DNA of 64,000 bases, from contig NC_018419.1 of assembly GCF_000287335.1 (NCBI RefSeq), positions 1,364,001-1,428,000 on the forward strand. The letters are read 5' to 3'. Below, piece by piece: positions 22,572 to 33,913 of the stretch (the first letter of the stretch is position 1; each line of letters begins with the position of its first letter). The position numbers were made by a program, and so were the translations under genes. Under the pieces are notes generated by a model, which worked only from the letters and a program-made list of their open reading frames with translations, was not told the DNA's origin and made no database searches. The DNA is from a secondary endosymbiont of Ctenarytaina eucalypti. GTDB taxonomy: Bacteria > Pseudomonadota > Gammaproteobacteria > Enterobacterales > Enterobacteriaceae.

Positions 22572-23878
22572 GCCTTTATAGATGCCGCCAGGCATGCTGA
22601 ATCATGTTTTGAATCTAACACATAGAGTTTGTGTTGGTAGCGCGAAGAACGATTTTGCTGAGATTCGGCAGGCCATTTGCATTTTTAATAGATTTCATTT
22701 GGTTAAGCGCTTGCATTAGTGACAGACAGAACTACTTTTATTTAGGGTAGCATTGTTACAAGACTCAGGTGCTATAACAGCATACGAGAAAAACATGTTG
22801 TCCCGCTAGCAGGTTTTAGTAGATTGCACTTAATACTACTTTAAATATGTCATGTTCTTTTAAACCATAACCTCATAATTTTAATAAATTTGTTTAATAA
22901 GTCGATATTGTACTTTGAGTATTCGCTCAGCATCTTATGTGTGTTGTACACAATTTTCTTCATGAGAGAAAATAAAATTTATGATCGCTCAACAAGAGAA
23001 AAATGATGCATAGCGGCATGAAGCATTACAATATGTTAACCTGAAAGTTCGCTCGCAGAGCTATAACACGTAGAAAAACGTATAGTAGGCCATAACCGCT
23101 ATTTTCTAGTAGCCAGTGCATTCTAGGAAACATTACGATTATTTTTATGCACTGAATTGATCTTTTACTTATACTGACTACTACTTTTAAAGTGGATTGA
23201 GACCGCATCAGATTGCAATGATAAACTGTACTAGTACGCTGCCTGCCGATGCGTTCGCAATAATTTCTATCGATTACTAATTAAATGCTCTCAACGTTAA
23301 TAACGATCCCCATATTTATGATGCTCGATGTACTAGAATATGCGATATAGTGCTTTTTCTCGGAAACAAGATCATTTATGAATCAGGCTGAACCTGAGAA
23401 AGGGTTTGATTATCGCCGGTACACTTCTGAAGAATCGTAAACTATCGCCAGATCATTCGCTAATAAATTATCGGAAAGCATCGGCGAGTTATGAAAACAG
23501 CAGATCCGTACTCTAAAAGATGAAAAAATAAGATAACATATAAGCCATCAACCCTAAATGGACAAAAACCGAAATACCATATTAGACGCCTCAGCGAGCT
23601 TCAGAAGCAGTGACCTGTCTATCTGGCAGCAGCGTTCTCTAAAAAATCGCTAGTTATTAGCATAACTATCCATTCTAGTAGTCAATTAGCACAAAAATTG
23701 ATCGGAGCATAACTTTTGTGGGTTCTCGAAAGGTCCAGCGTACCAAGAAAATGGTATGCCTCTGGCTTTCTTGAATCAGCGCCTTTAAAGATCAGCTGTT
23801 TTCAGAACACTCTATCGCGCCATCCTACGATAGACTTCAGTTAGGAGCTGATTTCTATCAGCTATATCCGTTTATGCT
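22572..23878. other. Silent DNA between pncC and cvrA
   Basis: About 1.3 kb of AT-rich sequence, no gene and no recognisable remnant. Confidence 0.5.
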
Positions 23879-23903
23879 AGCACTGCCTCGTCGGGGCGGT
23901 GCT
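23879..23903 (-). terminator. Possible cvrA terminator hairpin
   Basis: AGCACTGCC and GGCGGTGCT can form a 9-bp GC-rich stem (one G-T) ending 4 nt from the cvrA stop. No T-run follows on the minus strand, so it may be a pausing or protective 3' hairpin instead of a complete intrinsic terminator. Confidence 0.4.
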
Positions 23904-23906
23904 GGT

Positions 23907-25637
23907 TTATGATGTATCATTGGCGATCTTAATACCAATTTTACTGACCTTGTGCTCTTCTTTTTCTGCAATAGTCCATACAACACCTTCTGCGATGACA
24001 TTATCACCTACTACCGGCTCGCCCCCACCCAGCAATGCCATAACAAACTGGCCGAGATTTAGTTCGTTATCTACTTCCTCGGCAAATTGTAGGCCGTAAA
24101 TAGATGAAACATCGCATAAGCGTGCGTGGGCTTCCAGTATGAAATCTCCGAAGAAACGCTGGTCCAGCGCAATGGTTGGGGATTGGCTGAATAGCCTTCC
24201 TAACGCAGGCAAGTCACGTTCTCGTCCAATCACACAAAGCACATCACCTTCGCGAAGCCGGATGTTGGCTGTAAGATGAAGGAGTATGTTATCACGAAAC
24301 AATGCAGCGATGCGTGTATGGCGAGGCATTGTAAGATCACGTAATGCTGCGCCCACGCACCAGTTTTCATTCCCTAATTGATAAATAAACTGCTCCCAGG
24401 GGTTTTCCGGATGTATATCCATTCCAACGCGCGAAATCGGGGACGTAGTAGGAGGTACAACTACTTTCGCCAAGCGGGCGGCGAAGCCCAATGAGGTTCC
24501 CTGTAGCAGAAGGGAAATCAGAACGATAAAAAATGCTACATTAAAATATAAGGGGGCGTTGTCAAGACCGGCCATCATGGGAAATACCGCTAAAATGATT
24601 GGGACCGCTCCGCGTAGTCCAATCCAGGATAGAACAAACCGTTCAGGAGTAGTATAGTGGCGAAATGGTAGAAGACCGACGAAGATTGAAAGCGGACGTG
24701 CTACTAGCATTAGCCAAAGCGACAAAATAAGCGCCGGAATAGCAATCATCCATAAGTCGCTAGGCGTGACCAAAAGTCCTAATACCAAAAACATGCAGAT
24801 CTGGCTAAGCCAGGCCATGCCGTCAAAAGTTTGTAAAATACCGTATCGGTTGCGTATTGGCCGGTTGCCTAGAACAAAACCGCATAAATAAACTGCCAGA
24901 ATACCGCTGCCTTCCAGGGCCGTGGTCAAAGCGAAAATCATAATGCCACCGCTCACGGCTAGTAGCGGATATAGCCCGTTGGCTAGCGAGATGCGGTTAA
25001 TGATCTGCTGCAATAACCACCCGCCACCCATACCCATGCATACACCTAGGCCAAATTCGCGGATAAGGTGCGCTAAAAATAGCCAATCAAGATGGGTTTG
25101 CCCCTTTTGAATCATAGCGATAAGCGTTATAGTTAAAAATACTGCCATTGGATCATTGCTGCCCGACTCTATCTCAAGTGTCGAAGTAATACGTTCATTT
25201 AAGCCCTTATCGCCTAAAAGCGAAAATACTGCTGCGGCATCGGTGGAACCTACAATGGCACCTATAAGCATGCCTTCAATCATATCTAGTCTAAATAGCC
25301 ATGCCGCGACCATGCCGGTTAAGCCGGCAGTGATAATCACCCCGACCGTGGCGAGCGATAGTGACGGCCAAAGAGCAACTCGAAACGCAGTAGCGCGGGT
25401 ACGCATGCCTCCATCTAGCAAAATCACCGCTAGTGCTAGGTTGCTAATAAGATACGCTACAGGATAGTTATCAAAGGCGATACCGCCTGGGCCATCGACC
25501 CCTGCCAGCATACCAATAGCCAAAAAAATAACCAGAATAGGGATACCAAGATGTGAGGAAAAAGCGCTAAGAAGGATGCCTCCTCCCACCAATATCGAAC
25601 CAATAATAAACAAACTTATAATGGTGCTGCTGTCCAA
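23907..25637 (-). CDS. cvrA: CvrA/NhaP2-type cation/proton antiporter
   Basis: 576 aa (578 in E. coli). An N-terminal CPA1 transporter of about 12 hydrophobic segments (to about 390) carries the ion-site region [10 protein letters not shown] and [12 protein letters not shown]. Cytoplasmic TrkA-C and CorC-like domains follow ([18 protein letters not shown] and the hydrophilic C-terminal third). The family exchanges K+ or Na+ for H+ at the inner membrane and protects volume in low osmolarity. The frame is complete and starts [17 protein letters not shown]. It stands alone, with silent DNA on both sides. Confidence 0.94.
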   Translation of the reverse strand: MDSSTIISLFIIGSILVGGGILLSAFSSHLGIPILVIFLAIGMLAGVDGPGGIAFDNYPVAYLISNLALAVILLDGGMRTRATAFRVALWPSLSLATVGVIITAGLTGMVAAWLFRLDMIEGMLIGAIVGSTDAAAVFSLLGDKGLNERITSTLEIESGSNDPMAVFLTITLIAMIQKGQTHLDWLFLAHLIREFGLGVCMGMGGGWLLQQIINRISLANGLYPLLAVSGGIMIFALTTALEGSGILAVYLCGFVLGNRPIRNRYGILQTFDGMAWLSQICMFLVLGLLVTPSDLWMIAIPALILSLWLMLVARPLSIFVGLLPFRHYTTPERFVLSWIGLRGAVPIILAVFPMMAGLDNAPLYFNVAFFIVLISLLLQGTSLGFAARLAKVVVPPTTSPISRVGMDIHPENPWEQFIYQLGNENWCVGAALRDLTMPRHTRIAALFRDNILLHLTANIRLREGDVLCVIGRERDLPALGRLFSQSPTIALDQRFFGDFILEAHARLCDVSSIYGLQFAEEVDNELNLGQFVMALLGGGEPVVGDNVIAEGVVWTIAEKEEHKVSKIGIKIANDTS

Positions 25638-28600
25638 ACGCGGTCTCCTTGTAATTGTGTTTATTGTAGACTCTGTCTTTGCCTGGCAAAGCGGCGTGAT
25701 GACCTTTTAATATTTACCATAACTGCCTAGCTGCAAGCATCGGTACTATGACTTGCAAAGGGCAGGCAGGTTAGACCTGGCTACCGAATGTATCGTTCGT
25801 TTTAACCTCTTACGGAAAAAGGGGAAGCGGGCCGGAGCCGGAGGATCTTTGTCGGGCACTCGATTAAACTACCCTTTTTATTCTCAACAAAAAAGTCGTT
25901 TTTTCGCGTTAATTTTTACCCATATATGAAAAACTGTCTTGTTCAGGGCCGCACTTTCCTTTGTAGTCGTACAGTACGACGAAATAACCGAGGTTAGTGA
26001 TGACTCGGATTTTCTCATAACAACAGGAGAGTCATACATCATGACATGATTTTGCTATCCATTTTTTTGCTTTTTTTATGATCAGGTCTTTTACGAGAAA
26101 GATGTTTGATCTCAAGACGCATATTCAAGTTATGTCGTACTACCTTCTAGTTATGTTGTGTACTGATTACATGATTAACCAGGCTTAAAAAAGAGCACCC
26201 TAAACAGGTCATTGATAAAATATGTAAAAGCTATATTGAATTTTCTTAACAATTCAAATGGTCTGATATCGTTTCTACTTAGATAAGACGCGTGACGTAA
26301 GGCTCGAATTTTTATGTCATTATTTTTGTCTCAAATATTCATTTAGGATTATCTGTATGAGCTATGCAAAGGTCATGTTGACTGACTTTCAAAATAGACA
26401 ATTAATGAGGGGAAAACCATTAGTTGTTGAATATGCGATTATTTTTTAATTAGTGTTACGCCCTCGGTGCTATTCTTAGGTGATGCGGATGGTATGCGAG
26501 ATTTTTAATAGAGTCATCCATTGACACTATTATTGCTACATAACTCTCACCATCTTCTTTGCCTGTATATCCAAAGGCGAACATCATTAGATGATTATTG
26601 CCTTGTATTTATCACTGGACTGGGACTGTTTTTGGCCAGTGAAAGCAAGCACTAATCGACTGTTTTGATAAAGCATGATTACTGCTTTTTAGGTCCTGAC
26701 GTGCAACTACATAGTTAGGCTTATGGTATAGCGCTGCTGAATATCATGCATTTGGCTACGGTAGCTATAGATGATTTAGGCACTGCCTTAACACAGCATC
26801 ATGAGGGTAACTTGTATCGTAAGCGCTTCTCCTCACCTCTGCGCGGATGTTTCGGTATTCTGCTTTATAAAATCTGGCAGCGCCAGTGTAGGTGATACCA
26901 AGCTACCCATGATCATAGAGCATTTAATGCTTTACGTTGTTTCGTGTAAGGAACACACCGGCCTCCATGCTTTACAGTTTTCGACATGCTGAAGGGGGTG
27001 GCATTTTAAAGGCCTTTACTAAACAGTTCAAGGGCGATAATATCAACGAATCAAGGAATGATTTTACAGCATCTTGATATCGTTATATTAAAAAACTATC
27101 CTTTAGCAATTAATCAACAAAGAGCAGTGTCTGTATCTAAGGGGCCTTATCAGCTTTCAAAGCAACTGGAGACATTATTGTACTGCACGGCCTGTAGCGA
27201 GAGGCTAAGTCCGGATTGTATAATTAGCAAAATTTTGAGAGTGTTATCTTCGGAAAAGGTAATTAGTTACTTTCTTTAAAAGTAGTGCTGTGATTCATGA
27301 AAAAAATAGCTGATGTATCTATTTATAGTCCAATAGACTCATGCGGCCTTAGAGGGCGTGAGTATTAGTGAGCCAGGTTGTCATGCCCATGCTTCTATAA
27401 AGCCTATGAATTGAAATGAAGGTAGTTAACCGCTTGCATGATGACTGCAATTTCTGTTTTTCAAAATATATGTTAGGCGATATCCCATCTCTAACCGCCT
27501 TTGACGTATTTTTTAAAATGCAGCAGAAAAATATGCAGACGAATACTCAATATCAGTGGAGTCTGCCTTGATACAGCGTAATGTATTGCAATATCTATAA
27601 GACTTATGTGTATGTTTGGTTGAGTGATCTTGGTATCTAAAATATATCTAAAACATTTTTCACCATAGCATGAAGTTAAAATCTTAATTGCTTGCAATCA
27701 GATTTTGATTGAATGAAATTTTATTACTTGCATTATATGCGGTCAGATGGTCTCGACCATTGCCATAGTGTATTCTGAAAATTAGAGGAATAAAGCAATC
27801 AATAAGGCTGAGTTATGCCCGAACAGGTTCGCATTCGTTGGCGATTAGGGAATGAATAGTGGTTTTTCCTTTCTAGTTTAACTCTGTGCAGTCTCGCATA
27901 CCATGACTGGAGGTGTATGTATGCGCCCCAGCCAGTAGCTTCCACCTTCGCGCTAGCTTGAGCCCTTATAGGAGGGTTGAAACTTCTGCGAACACGGACA
28001 ATATAGAGTCGTACCTAAGACACTCGCATCGTTGCAACACCATTAGTAGTGCAGTACACAATATAGTCAATAATGCAATATAAAATTGCATTCTGATGTA
28101 TTATCAAATGGTGTTATTTTCAACGTTATCTTTCCTTAATTATATGACAGTATCGCTCTGTAGTTATCGAGCTATTTGATTAAATCCAATATCATTAGAT
28201 GGTAATCTTCACAATACTAGGTTAAAACCTATCATACCTGTTGGGAAACATAACAGTTAATTCTATATTCCTCCATAGGGGTGATAGGAGACACGCAACC
28301 TAGAGGTAAAGGAGGCCGTGCTTTTTTGACTATTTGCATGCATCGAGCCTAAGATAAAATACTACCATTTGCTTGTTTCGGACTCGGCGATGGCAGCACT
28401 GGCATATTATATGCAGTTGTTGAGACAGAGTGGATTCCGTATTTTCTTTTTATGTTCGAAGGAGCCTCTAGAAGTGCAGACTGACGCTAGGATTTGTGAG
28501 TCGCGGCCCTCCTCGCGCGTTTTCTATCTAGCCTGTTTTAGCTTAAGCAGCTAAACAACTAGACTCAAACAAACTGGTGTTTGAGTTAATATATTTACTT

Positions 28601-29028
28601 TAAGAATTCTTAGAAGTCATATCCGTTCAGTCTTGAGAGCATCTATCAATCCTTTTTTACCTTTCCTATTTTCGCATTGACTCTTCGGATGCAATAAGAT
28701 GTCTCTATCTAAAAAATAGCAGAAGATCGGTTAATCAAGCTCAAGAGACCGCGATCCTAACGTAGCGGGACGTGTTGTAATATCCCACTGGGTGTTAAAA
28801 CTATCAGCACCATAGCGACGCTTGTGCTAATAAGCGTGGAGGCAAGAAGCGACCTACCTTGGAAGCGCGTAGGTTATCACTGGTACTTATAAGTTGAAAG
28901 CTATTTTCTTTGTAAAAAATACAGTACTGATCTGAATTTAATAGTCTAATAATAGCTATTATAGCTAGTGACGTACTGCACAGTCTACTGTTCTCAAATA
29001 AGGAGGATGCTTTAATAGTCGTCCGACT
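25638..29028. other. Long silent region upstream of cvrA
   Basis: 3.4 kb, the longest empty stretch here. Frames are short (largest 73 codons) and resemble no family I recognise. I looked for tmRNA, 4.5S RNA, 6S RNA and RNase P RNA signatures and for a cold-shock gene (cspC lies near htpX in E. coli) and saw none. Confidence 0.55.
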
Positions 29029-29304
29029 CTACTGCTTATACCAATACCGGCAGCAGGGGTATATAATATTCACAGCCTGGCTTGCTGTTGCTGTAATAGT
29101 TTGTATACATAGGCTATTCTGCTGATTAGTAGTACTGGCATCTAGTTTTGTGCGCAGGGAGTCAACCGTGAAATTATTTAGCGTTACAATAACGAACTCT
29201 ACAGGAGGTCGTGGTTCTACAGTAAGAGCGGGCATTTTCAAGAAGCTGCAGAGAGAGATTTTACTCTTTCTCGGCAGAGCTGTTCGTATTTTTATAGTTA
29301 CCAT
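29029..29304 (-). CDS. Uncertain 91-codon frame downstream of htpX
   Basis: A minus-strand frame starting 53 nt after the htpX stop, in a stretch somewhat richer in GC than its surroundings. The frame stays open upstream of this ATG into the htpX 3' end. GGAG occurs upstream but too far for the annotated ATG. The product is Thr/Ser/Lys-rich, with no membrane segment and no recognised motif. An overlapping 84-codon forward frame (29150-29404) is equally open, so neither has strong claim. It may be the last trace of a decayed gene. Confidence 0.2.
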   Translation of the reverse strand: MVTIKIRTALPRKSKISLCSFLKMPALTVEPRPPVEFVIVTLNNFTVDSLRTKLDASTTNQQNSLCIQTITATASQAVNIIYPCCRYWYKQ

Positions 29305-29356
29305 TACGAGGTGTGTTGTGATGCGTCTCCTGCAGGTGTTAGCCTCCGTAATTTTC

Positions 29357-30238
29357 TTATTTCAAGTAGGTGCCAGAACGGAGTGCCTCGATTCGTCTAT
29401 CTAGCGAGGGATGTGACATAAATAGTTCGCTAAAGGTTTTATTACGGCCATTGATACAAAAAGCAAGTATGCTTTTGGCTTCCTGGGGCTCGCCGCTGGT
29501 CTTTAGCCGCTGAAGTGCTGCAATCATTTTTTTACGCCCTACTAACTTAGCCGAACCAGCATCAGCATGGAATTCACGGTGACGCGAGAACCATAGTGTA
29601 ATTATGCTCGCCAAGACTCCAAACACCAACTCAAGCACCATGGAGATGGTAAAATAAACCAGAGAATTACCATTGCTATGTTCGCTCTCATCGCGATCTG
29701 ACGAAATGAACCCTGCCGTTAACTGCGCTAGGATTCGCGATATAAAAATGACGAACGTGTTTACCACGCCCTGCATTAACGTCATAGTCACCATATCACC
29801 ACTTGCTATATGGCTAATTTCATGAGCGAGGACAGCCTCGGCTTCATCGTGGTTCATATTCTGAAGCAGACCGGTACTGACGGCCAACAGCGAAGCATTA
29901 CGCGTTGCGCCGGTAGCAAAAGCGTTGATATCAACCGCATGATAAACCGCTACTTGCGGCATAGCGATATTAGCCTGCTGCGCTTGCTGGCGGACTGTAT
30001 TTATCAGCCAACGTTCAGTGTCATTACGCGGTTGCTTAATCACTTCGCCGCGAACGGAGTGCAGTGCCATAAATTTTGACATTAATAGCGAAATGAAAGC
30101 CCCGCCAAATCCAAACAAGGCGGCCATTATCATTAACCCAGCGGCACTGGAAGATTGGATCCCGGTGAGGCTCAGTACAATACCGAACACCAGCATCACA
30201 GCCAGGTTCGTCAGCAGGAAAAGAGCGATACGCATCAT
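29357..30238 (-). CDS. htpX: Membrane zinc metalloprotease HtpX
   Basis: 293 aa, same length as E. coli. This inner-membrane M48 protease degrades misfolded membrane proteins together with FtsH. It has two N-terminal transmembrane helices (about 5-25 and 33-53). The catalytic HEISH with H139, E140 and H143 is intact, a second hydrophobic pair follows, and [12 protein letters not shown] supplies the third zinc ligand. The start [11 protein letters not shown] is identical in type to E. coli, with GAGGAA upstream. A sigma-32-like promoter lies about 50 nt upstream. prc, which precedes htpX in E. coli, is gone. Confidence 0.97.
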   Translation of the reverse strand: MMRIALFLLTNLAVMLVFGIVLSLTGIQSSSAAGLMIMAALFGFGGAFISLLMSKFMALHSVRGEVIKQPRNDTERWLINTVRQQAQQANIAMPQVAVYHAVDINAFATGATRNASLLAVSTGLLQNMNHDEAEAVLAHEISHIASGDMVTMTLMQGVVNTFVIFISRILAQLTAGFISSDRDESEHSNGNSLVYFTISMVLELVFGVLASIITLWFSRHREFHADAGSAKLVGRKKMIAALQRLKTSGEPQEAKSILAFCINGRNKTFSELFMSHPSLDRRIEALRSGTYLK

Positions 30239-30286
30239 AAAATGTCAGGTTCCTCGGAAAATAATTACGCTGATTGCGTAGCCCTA

Positions 30287-30314
30287 CTTTAGGGTCTTTG
30301 AGGAGTTTTTCAAG
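30287..30314 (-). promoter_or_regulatory. Sigma-32 (heat-shock) promoter of htpX
   Basis: Minus strand: CTTGAAA (30308-30314), 13-nt spacer, CCCTAAAG (30287-30294), against the consensus CTTGAAA-N11-16-CCCCATnT. E. coli htpX is a known heat-shock gene. The site is about 50 nt before the ATG and the -35 is a perfect match. Confidence 0.65.
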
Positions 30315-31264
30315 CATTACGCGGGGCTAAGTCGACAAACATACATAACTTTACATTTCATCAGGTGTTGACTCCCAGCTTTGCTGGGAAGTGTCGAAAA
30401 GTCGGCGGTTTAAGGGGTTATTGTGCACTTACCATTACACTGCCGTCTTGTTATGGGATACTATAGTTACTTCTGCCCGTGCTGTAAAAAAGCGCCCTCT
30501 TGTTAGAGCTCTAGCTTCCGGTTGATAAGGAGCGGGGGCTTAATTTTGATTCGCGTGAATAAGGTCGTAACGCGAGGTAGCTTCTTGAATGTACTTCTCA
30601 TTCAAGATCCTTAACGATGCGCGCCAGGCCGCTTGAAACAGCCGGGTCGAGAATAGATTCCAATTTTCTTTAATTTTGATAGCTCTGATTCAGGTGGGTA
30701 TGAATGAGCTATTATATAACACGTTGTTATTGAGAGCGATCGCTGTTAAATCGATAATAGTTCTGAAGCTTGTTTTGCATTGAATCTAGCATCGGCCATA
30801 CTCGACGCAACATCTGATGATGAATGAAGTAGCGCGCATGGTCTATCTGTACAGTGTTCTTATCGCAGATCTGCTCAGATTTGCTCATCCCACATCGAGC
30901 TTAAAGGTAATTTTCGAGTGCGGCTGTACGCGTAGTGAATTGCAATGACGTCGTGTCCGTTGAAAGTGATAGGCGTGCTCCTGAGCTAGTAGGATACCGC
31001 TGAGACTCGAATCAAAGCTTTCCCAAGATATTATACATCGGGGATTATAACGTGACGTTTACGAATCTTGAGCACTTAAGTTAATTTAAATTTTTGAGCA
31101 GGGAAAATGCTGTAGGATTTAAAGGGACTAAGAATCTGTCTCTGTGGTCAATGATGTTTCCGCAATGATCGAAAATGTTCTGGGCGAAAGACGATTCTAG
31201 AGCAAACGTTACCTGACCCGCTCACCTACTGTCTACTGCCGTACTATGCTGCTTTCAACTTCGG
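30315..31264. other. Silent remnant of the prc interval
   Basis: E. coli has the 2-kb gene prc (tail-specific protease) between proQ and htpX. Here the whole proQ-htpX interval is 1.1 kb and no Prc motif (PDZ region, SASASE) is readable. A short perfect hairpin TCCCAGC-TTT-GCTGGGA lies at 30373-30389. Confidence 0.5.
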
Positions 31265-31337
31265 AAGCAGATCATCTTATGTGATGTATGCTGTCGCCAT
31301 TTCTACGGGACAGCGTACATCAAAGGTGATGATCTGC
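31265..31337 (-). ncRNA. Composite long hairpin downstream of proQ (possible 3' UTR or small RNA structure)
   Basis: An 11-bp perfect outer repeat, AGCAGATCATC (31265-31275) with GATGATCTGCT (31327-31337), encloses a 13-bp inner repeat, GATGTATGCTGTC (31282-31294) with GACAGCGTACATC (31308-31320; one G-T pair). A 13-nt loop and 6-nt internal loop remain. It begins 36 nt after the proQ stop on the proQ strand. No T-run follows. Such a long structure surviving in decayed DNA suggests function as a processing or 3' stabilising element. Function is inference, and the ncRNA type is tentative. Confidence 0.4.
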
Positions 31338-31372
31338 TCTCTGTAAAAGATATTGGCCCTGTCTTGCCGGTC

Positions 31373-32056
31373 TCAAGATAAGAGCTGAAGGTCTTCTTCT
31401 CGTATTATCACGGCCATTCCGGAAGAAAGTTGTATATGTACTCCTGCTTTTCCGATGTTTAGGATGATTGCTTGTATGGGATTTTTACCAATTTTAACTT
31501 TGATCGTTTGTCCAACTCTAAAACTATCCAGGCTAGTGACGGCTAAGGTTTTTACAGCGCGTGTCGTTTGCCGAACTGAAACGCTAGGATTTGCTTTTTT
31601 AAGATGGGGAATGCAAGTGGTTTCGGGCTTACTTTTTCTAGCTTGGTTGAATAAATCGGCACCATGCAGCGTAGCCGCATTATCGTTTATGCGCGTTTTC
31701 GGTTCTTCAGCGGCGAGCTGCAGCTGAACTCTGGCTTTAGCGTCCGTTAATGTTTTGCGTGCATGTTCAACATGCTGCGTTTCCATCGCACCGCAGGGGT
31801 TACCAGCGAGATCAATGCGCTGCACGCCAATCTTTATTTCATTGAGGTAACGCCAGGTTGAAACATACCGGTGTAATGCGGAACGCAGTTGCGTCTTACT
31901 GATATTCTCTTCGCCCTGAACCTGTTCAACCAAATCCTGAAAGATACCGATCTTTAACGGTTTAGCTTTACCTTGGGTAGTGAAGCAGAGAGGGAAGCGA
32001 TTCGCTAAAAATTTAATCACTTCTTTTTTGCTCTTCAGTTTAGTTTTGTTGTTCAT
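31373..32056 (-). CDS. proQ: RNA chaperone ProQ
   Basis: 227 aa (232 in E. coli). It binds many small RNAs and mRNA 3' ends. The N-terminal FinO-like domain (about 1-125) is well kept: KEVIKFLANRFPLCF, PLKIGIFQDLV, KTQLRSALHRYVSTWRYL and GNPCG. The linker (about 125-175) is less basic and shorter in repeats than in E. coli. The C-terminal Tudor-like domain contains FRVGQTIKVKIGKNP and LSSGMAVIIREEDL. The start MNNKTKLKSKKEV matches the family. prc, normally downstream, is missing; a long hairpin takes its place 36 nt after the stop. Confidence 0.95.
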   Translation of the reverse strand: MNNKTKLKSKKEVIKFLANRFPLCFTTQGKAKPLKIGIFQDLVEQVQGEENISKTQLRSALHRYVSTWRYLNEIKIGVQRIDLAGNPCGAMETQHVEHARKTLTDAKARVQLQLAAEEPKTRINDNAATLHGADLFNQARKSKPETTCIPHLKKANPSVSVRQTTRAVKTLAVTSLDSFRVGQTIKVKIGKNPIQAIILNIGKAGVHIQLSSGMAVIIREEDLQLLS

Positions 32057-33735
32057 TAACTTTCCTCATCACAACGGTTGCGCCAACTAGCGTAGGCATG
32101 AACAGACGTTATTAGAATGACACCATCGGAAAATGCCACGTAATCCGTATATCATGATCAAGTCTGAGTGTTCAATGTGAGCATATTGATGCTATCTAAC
32201 GGCCGGAAGAACTAATCAATACCGCTTGAGTGTATCTTGATCATCCCACTCAAAGCGATGAGAGATCGTTCTATCGATATCTAAAGCGTGTTTTATTAGT
32301 TTATGCCATTGAAATAGGCAGTGCGATTTTAAAAGGATAGTATGTGAATAATTGATATTATCTACTTTTTTAGTGAGAGGTTATGCAGTGCGATACCATC
32401 AGCATCTGATATTAGGTGCCTCATGTAACGCCACGTCTTGAAGCTATAGTGAAAAAGTTCTGGTGCTATCTTTGCTATCTAGGTATTGCATGAGATGTAG
32501 GATAGTCATCATTGATATGCCAATGAACTTCTCTTTAGATCAGTGACAATCATTGCCCATTAGGTATTAGCCTAAATATTATACTGATGAATTAAAAAAA
32601 GAACATTCCTAAAGCAGGCTGTAGATAGTGCAGTTTTGAACGCTCTGGTTCTTATCTTTTTTGAGGGCTTGATAAACTCTTAAGAATTATTCTCCTCTGG
32701 TATAAACTTCTAGTAGAGCATTCTGCCTCTTGAACTTTCCGTTATTTAATAGGGTTTAATTGCATGATTTTTTAAAAAAAATAATTGGTTTATCGAATAA
32801 ACGCGACGTAATCTTTTGATTCAAAATAATTCCAGAGTGTAGTGGATATAACTGAATCTGATATGAGGTATCAAAAGAGCTATTGATAGCTAATTGATGT
32901 TTCTGCTGATATAAGATATAATAAATTTATTTTTTAGTCTTTGATAGATTTACTCTTTACAGATATTACAAGCATTGAGAATGATGTTGAATATCGATTT
33001 CACATCTTTAATCTAGAGTTTTGCTTATAGTATAAATAGCATTCATTACTTAGTTTACTGGGTAATAAGTTTTTTTAACATAGAACGACTTCATAGCTAT
33101 TTTAGGATAATATCAACTTTTTTCTTTTAACATTCCTATTGCGGAGAGGAAAAGAAGTGTGTTTCGGTCAGTAAATGACATATAAGACTTTACCACTGTC
33201 AGTCAGTGTGAGTTATGATCGATCGCCTTATATATAATACCACTATTACATAAAATGCTATCTGCGTGACTATAACGAAGGAACATTACATCAAATCTTT
33301 TTTATCTTTTAATAAAACCGATTAACGACATTACCTACTTCTATAATAAAATCTAATGCATGCTTTTTGACTGTAATGCAACAAGAATTAGGATATTGCT
33401 TGTAAATTATTTAAGGAATTGCATTAATTCAGAAAATTCTATTGTAGGGTAATAAAAATATAATGATTTATTGATTATTTTGTGGTTTAATTAAAGAAGA
33501 GATGAATAAATATTTCGTGGAATCATTATATCGCATCGAGCGTGATATGACTGTCCTTCTAGCAGAAGGCTTGTGACGTAATTAAGGACAATATTCAGCA
33601 TTGTTTACGGGAGTAAACCGCCGACACGCTTTAATCATTACCATCGCCTTTCCTACCGTCAGATTATAGGAACAGTGAAAACGCGTACGTCAAGGATCCG
33701 AGGAAGATAAAAAGCATTTTTTATTGATAGCAGTT
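32057..33735. other. Silent AT-rich DNA between proQ and pssA
   Basis: 1.7 kb, among the most AT-rich parts of the window. No frame, RNA gene or remnant recognised. Confidence 0.55.
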
Positions 33736-33772
33736 CAGCAACCCCGCTTGCTTGTTGCAAGCGGGGTTGCTG
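33736..33772. repeat. Perfect 16-bp hairpin downstream of pssA
   Basis: CAGCAACCCCGCTTGC and its exact reverse complement are separated by TTGTT. It is GC-rich inside a very AT-rich region, 142 nt beyond the pssA stop. Neither strand shows an immediate T-run, although A/T-rich sequence follows on the minus strand. It is a candidate pssA transcript end or stabilising structure. Confidence 0.6.
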
Positions 33773-33913
33773 CCAAAGCATCTACATGTGCAGTTTTCAG
33801 CAACAGAATCACGATTCTGTTTACCGATTCCTGAAACGCATAAGGTTTTATGTTATTGATGAGAGACGCTCATTGTTAATATAATCAATTCCCATTTATC
33901 TGGGTGCTATATT

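Noticed and set aside
24922-25467. Plus-strand frames within cvrA
   Set aside because: They are shadows of a strongly conserved minus-strand gene, with no family character of their own.
25638-29028. Searched by eye for tmRNA, 6S RNA, 4.5S RNA, RNase P RNA or CRISPR repeats
   Set aside because: None of the conserved cores or regularly spaced repeats was found.
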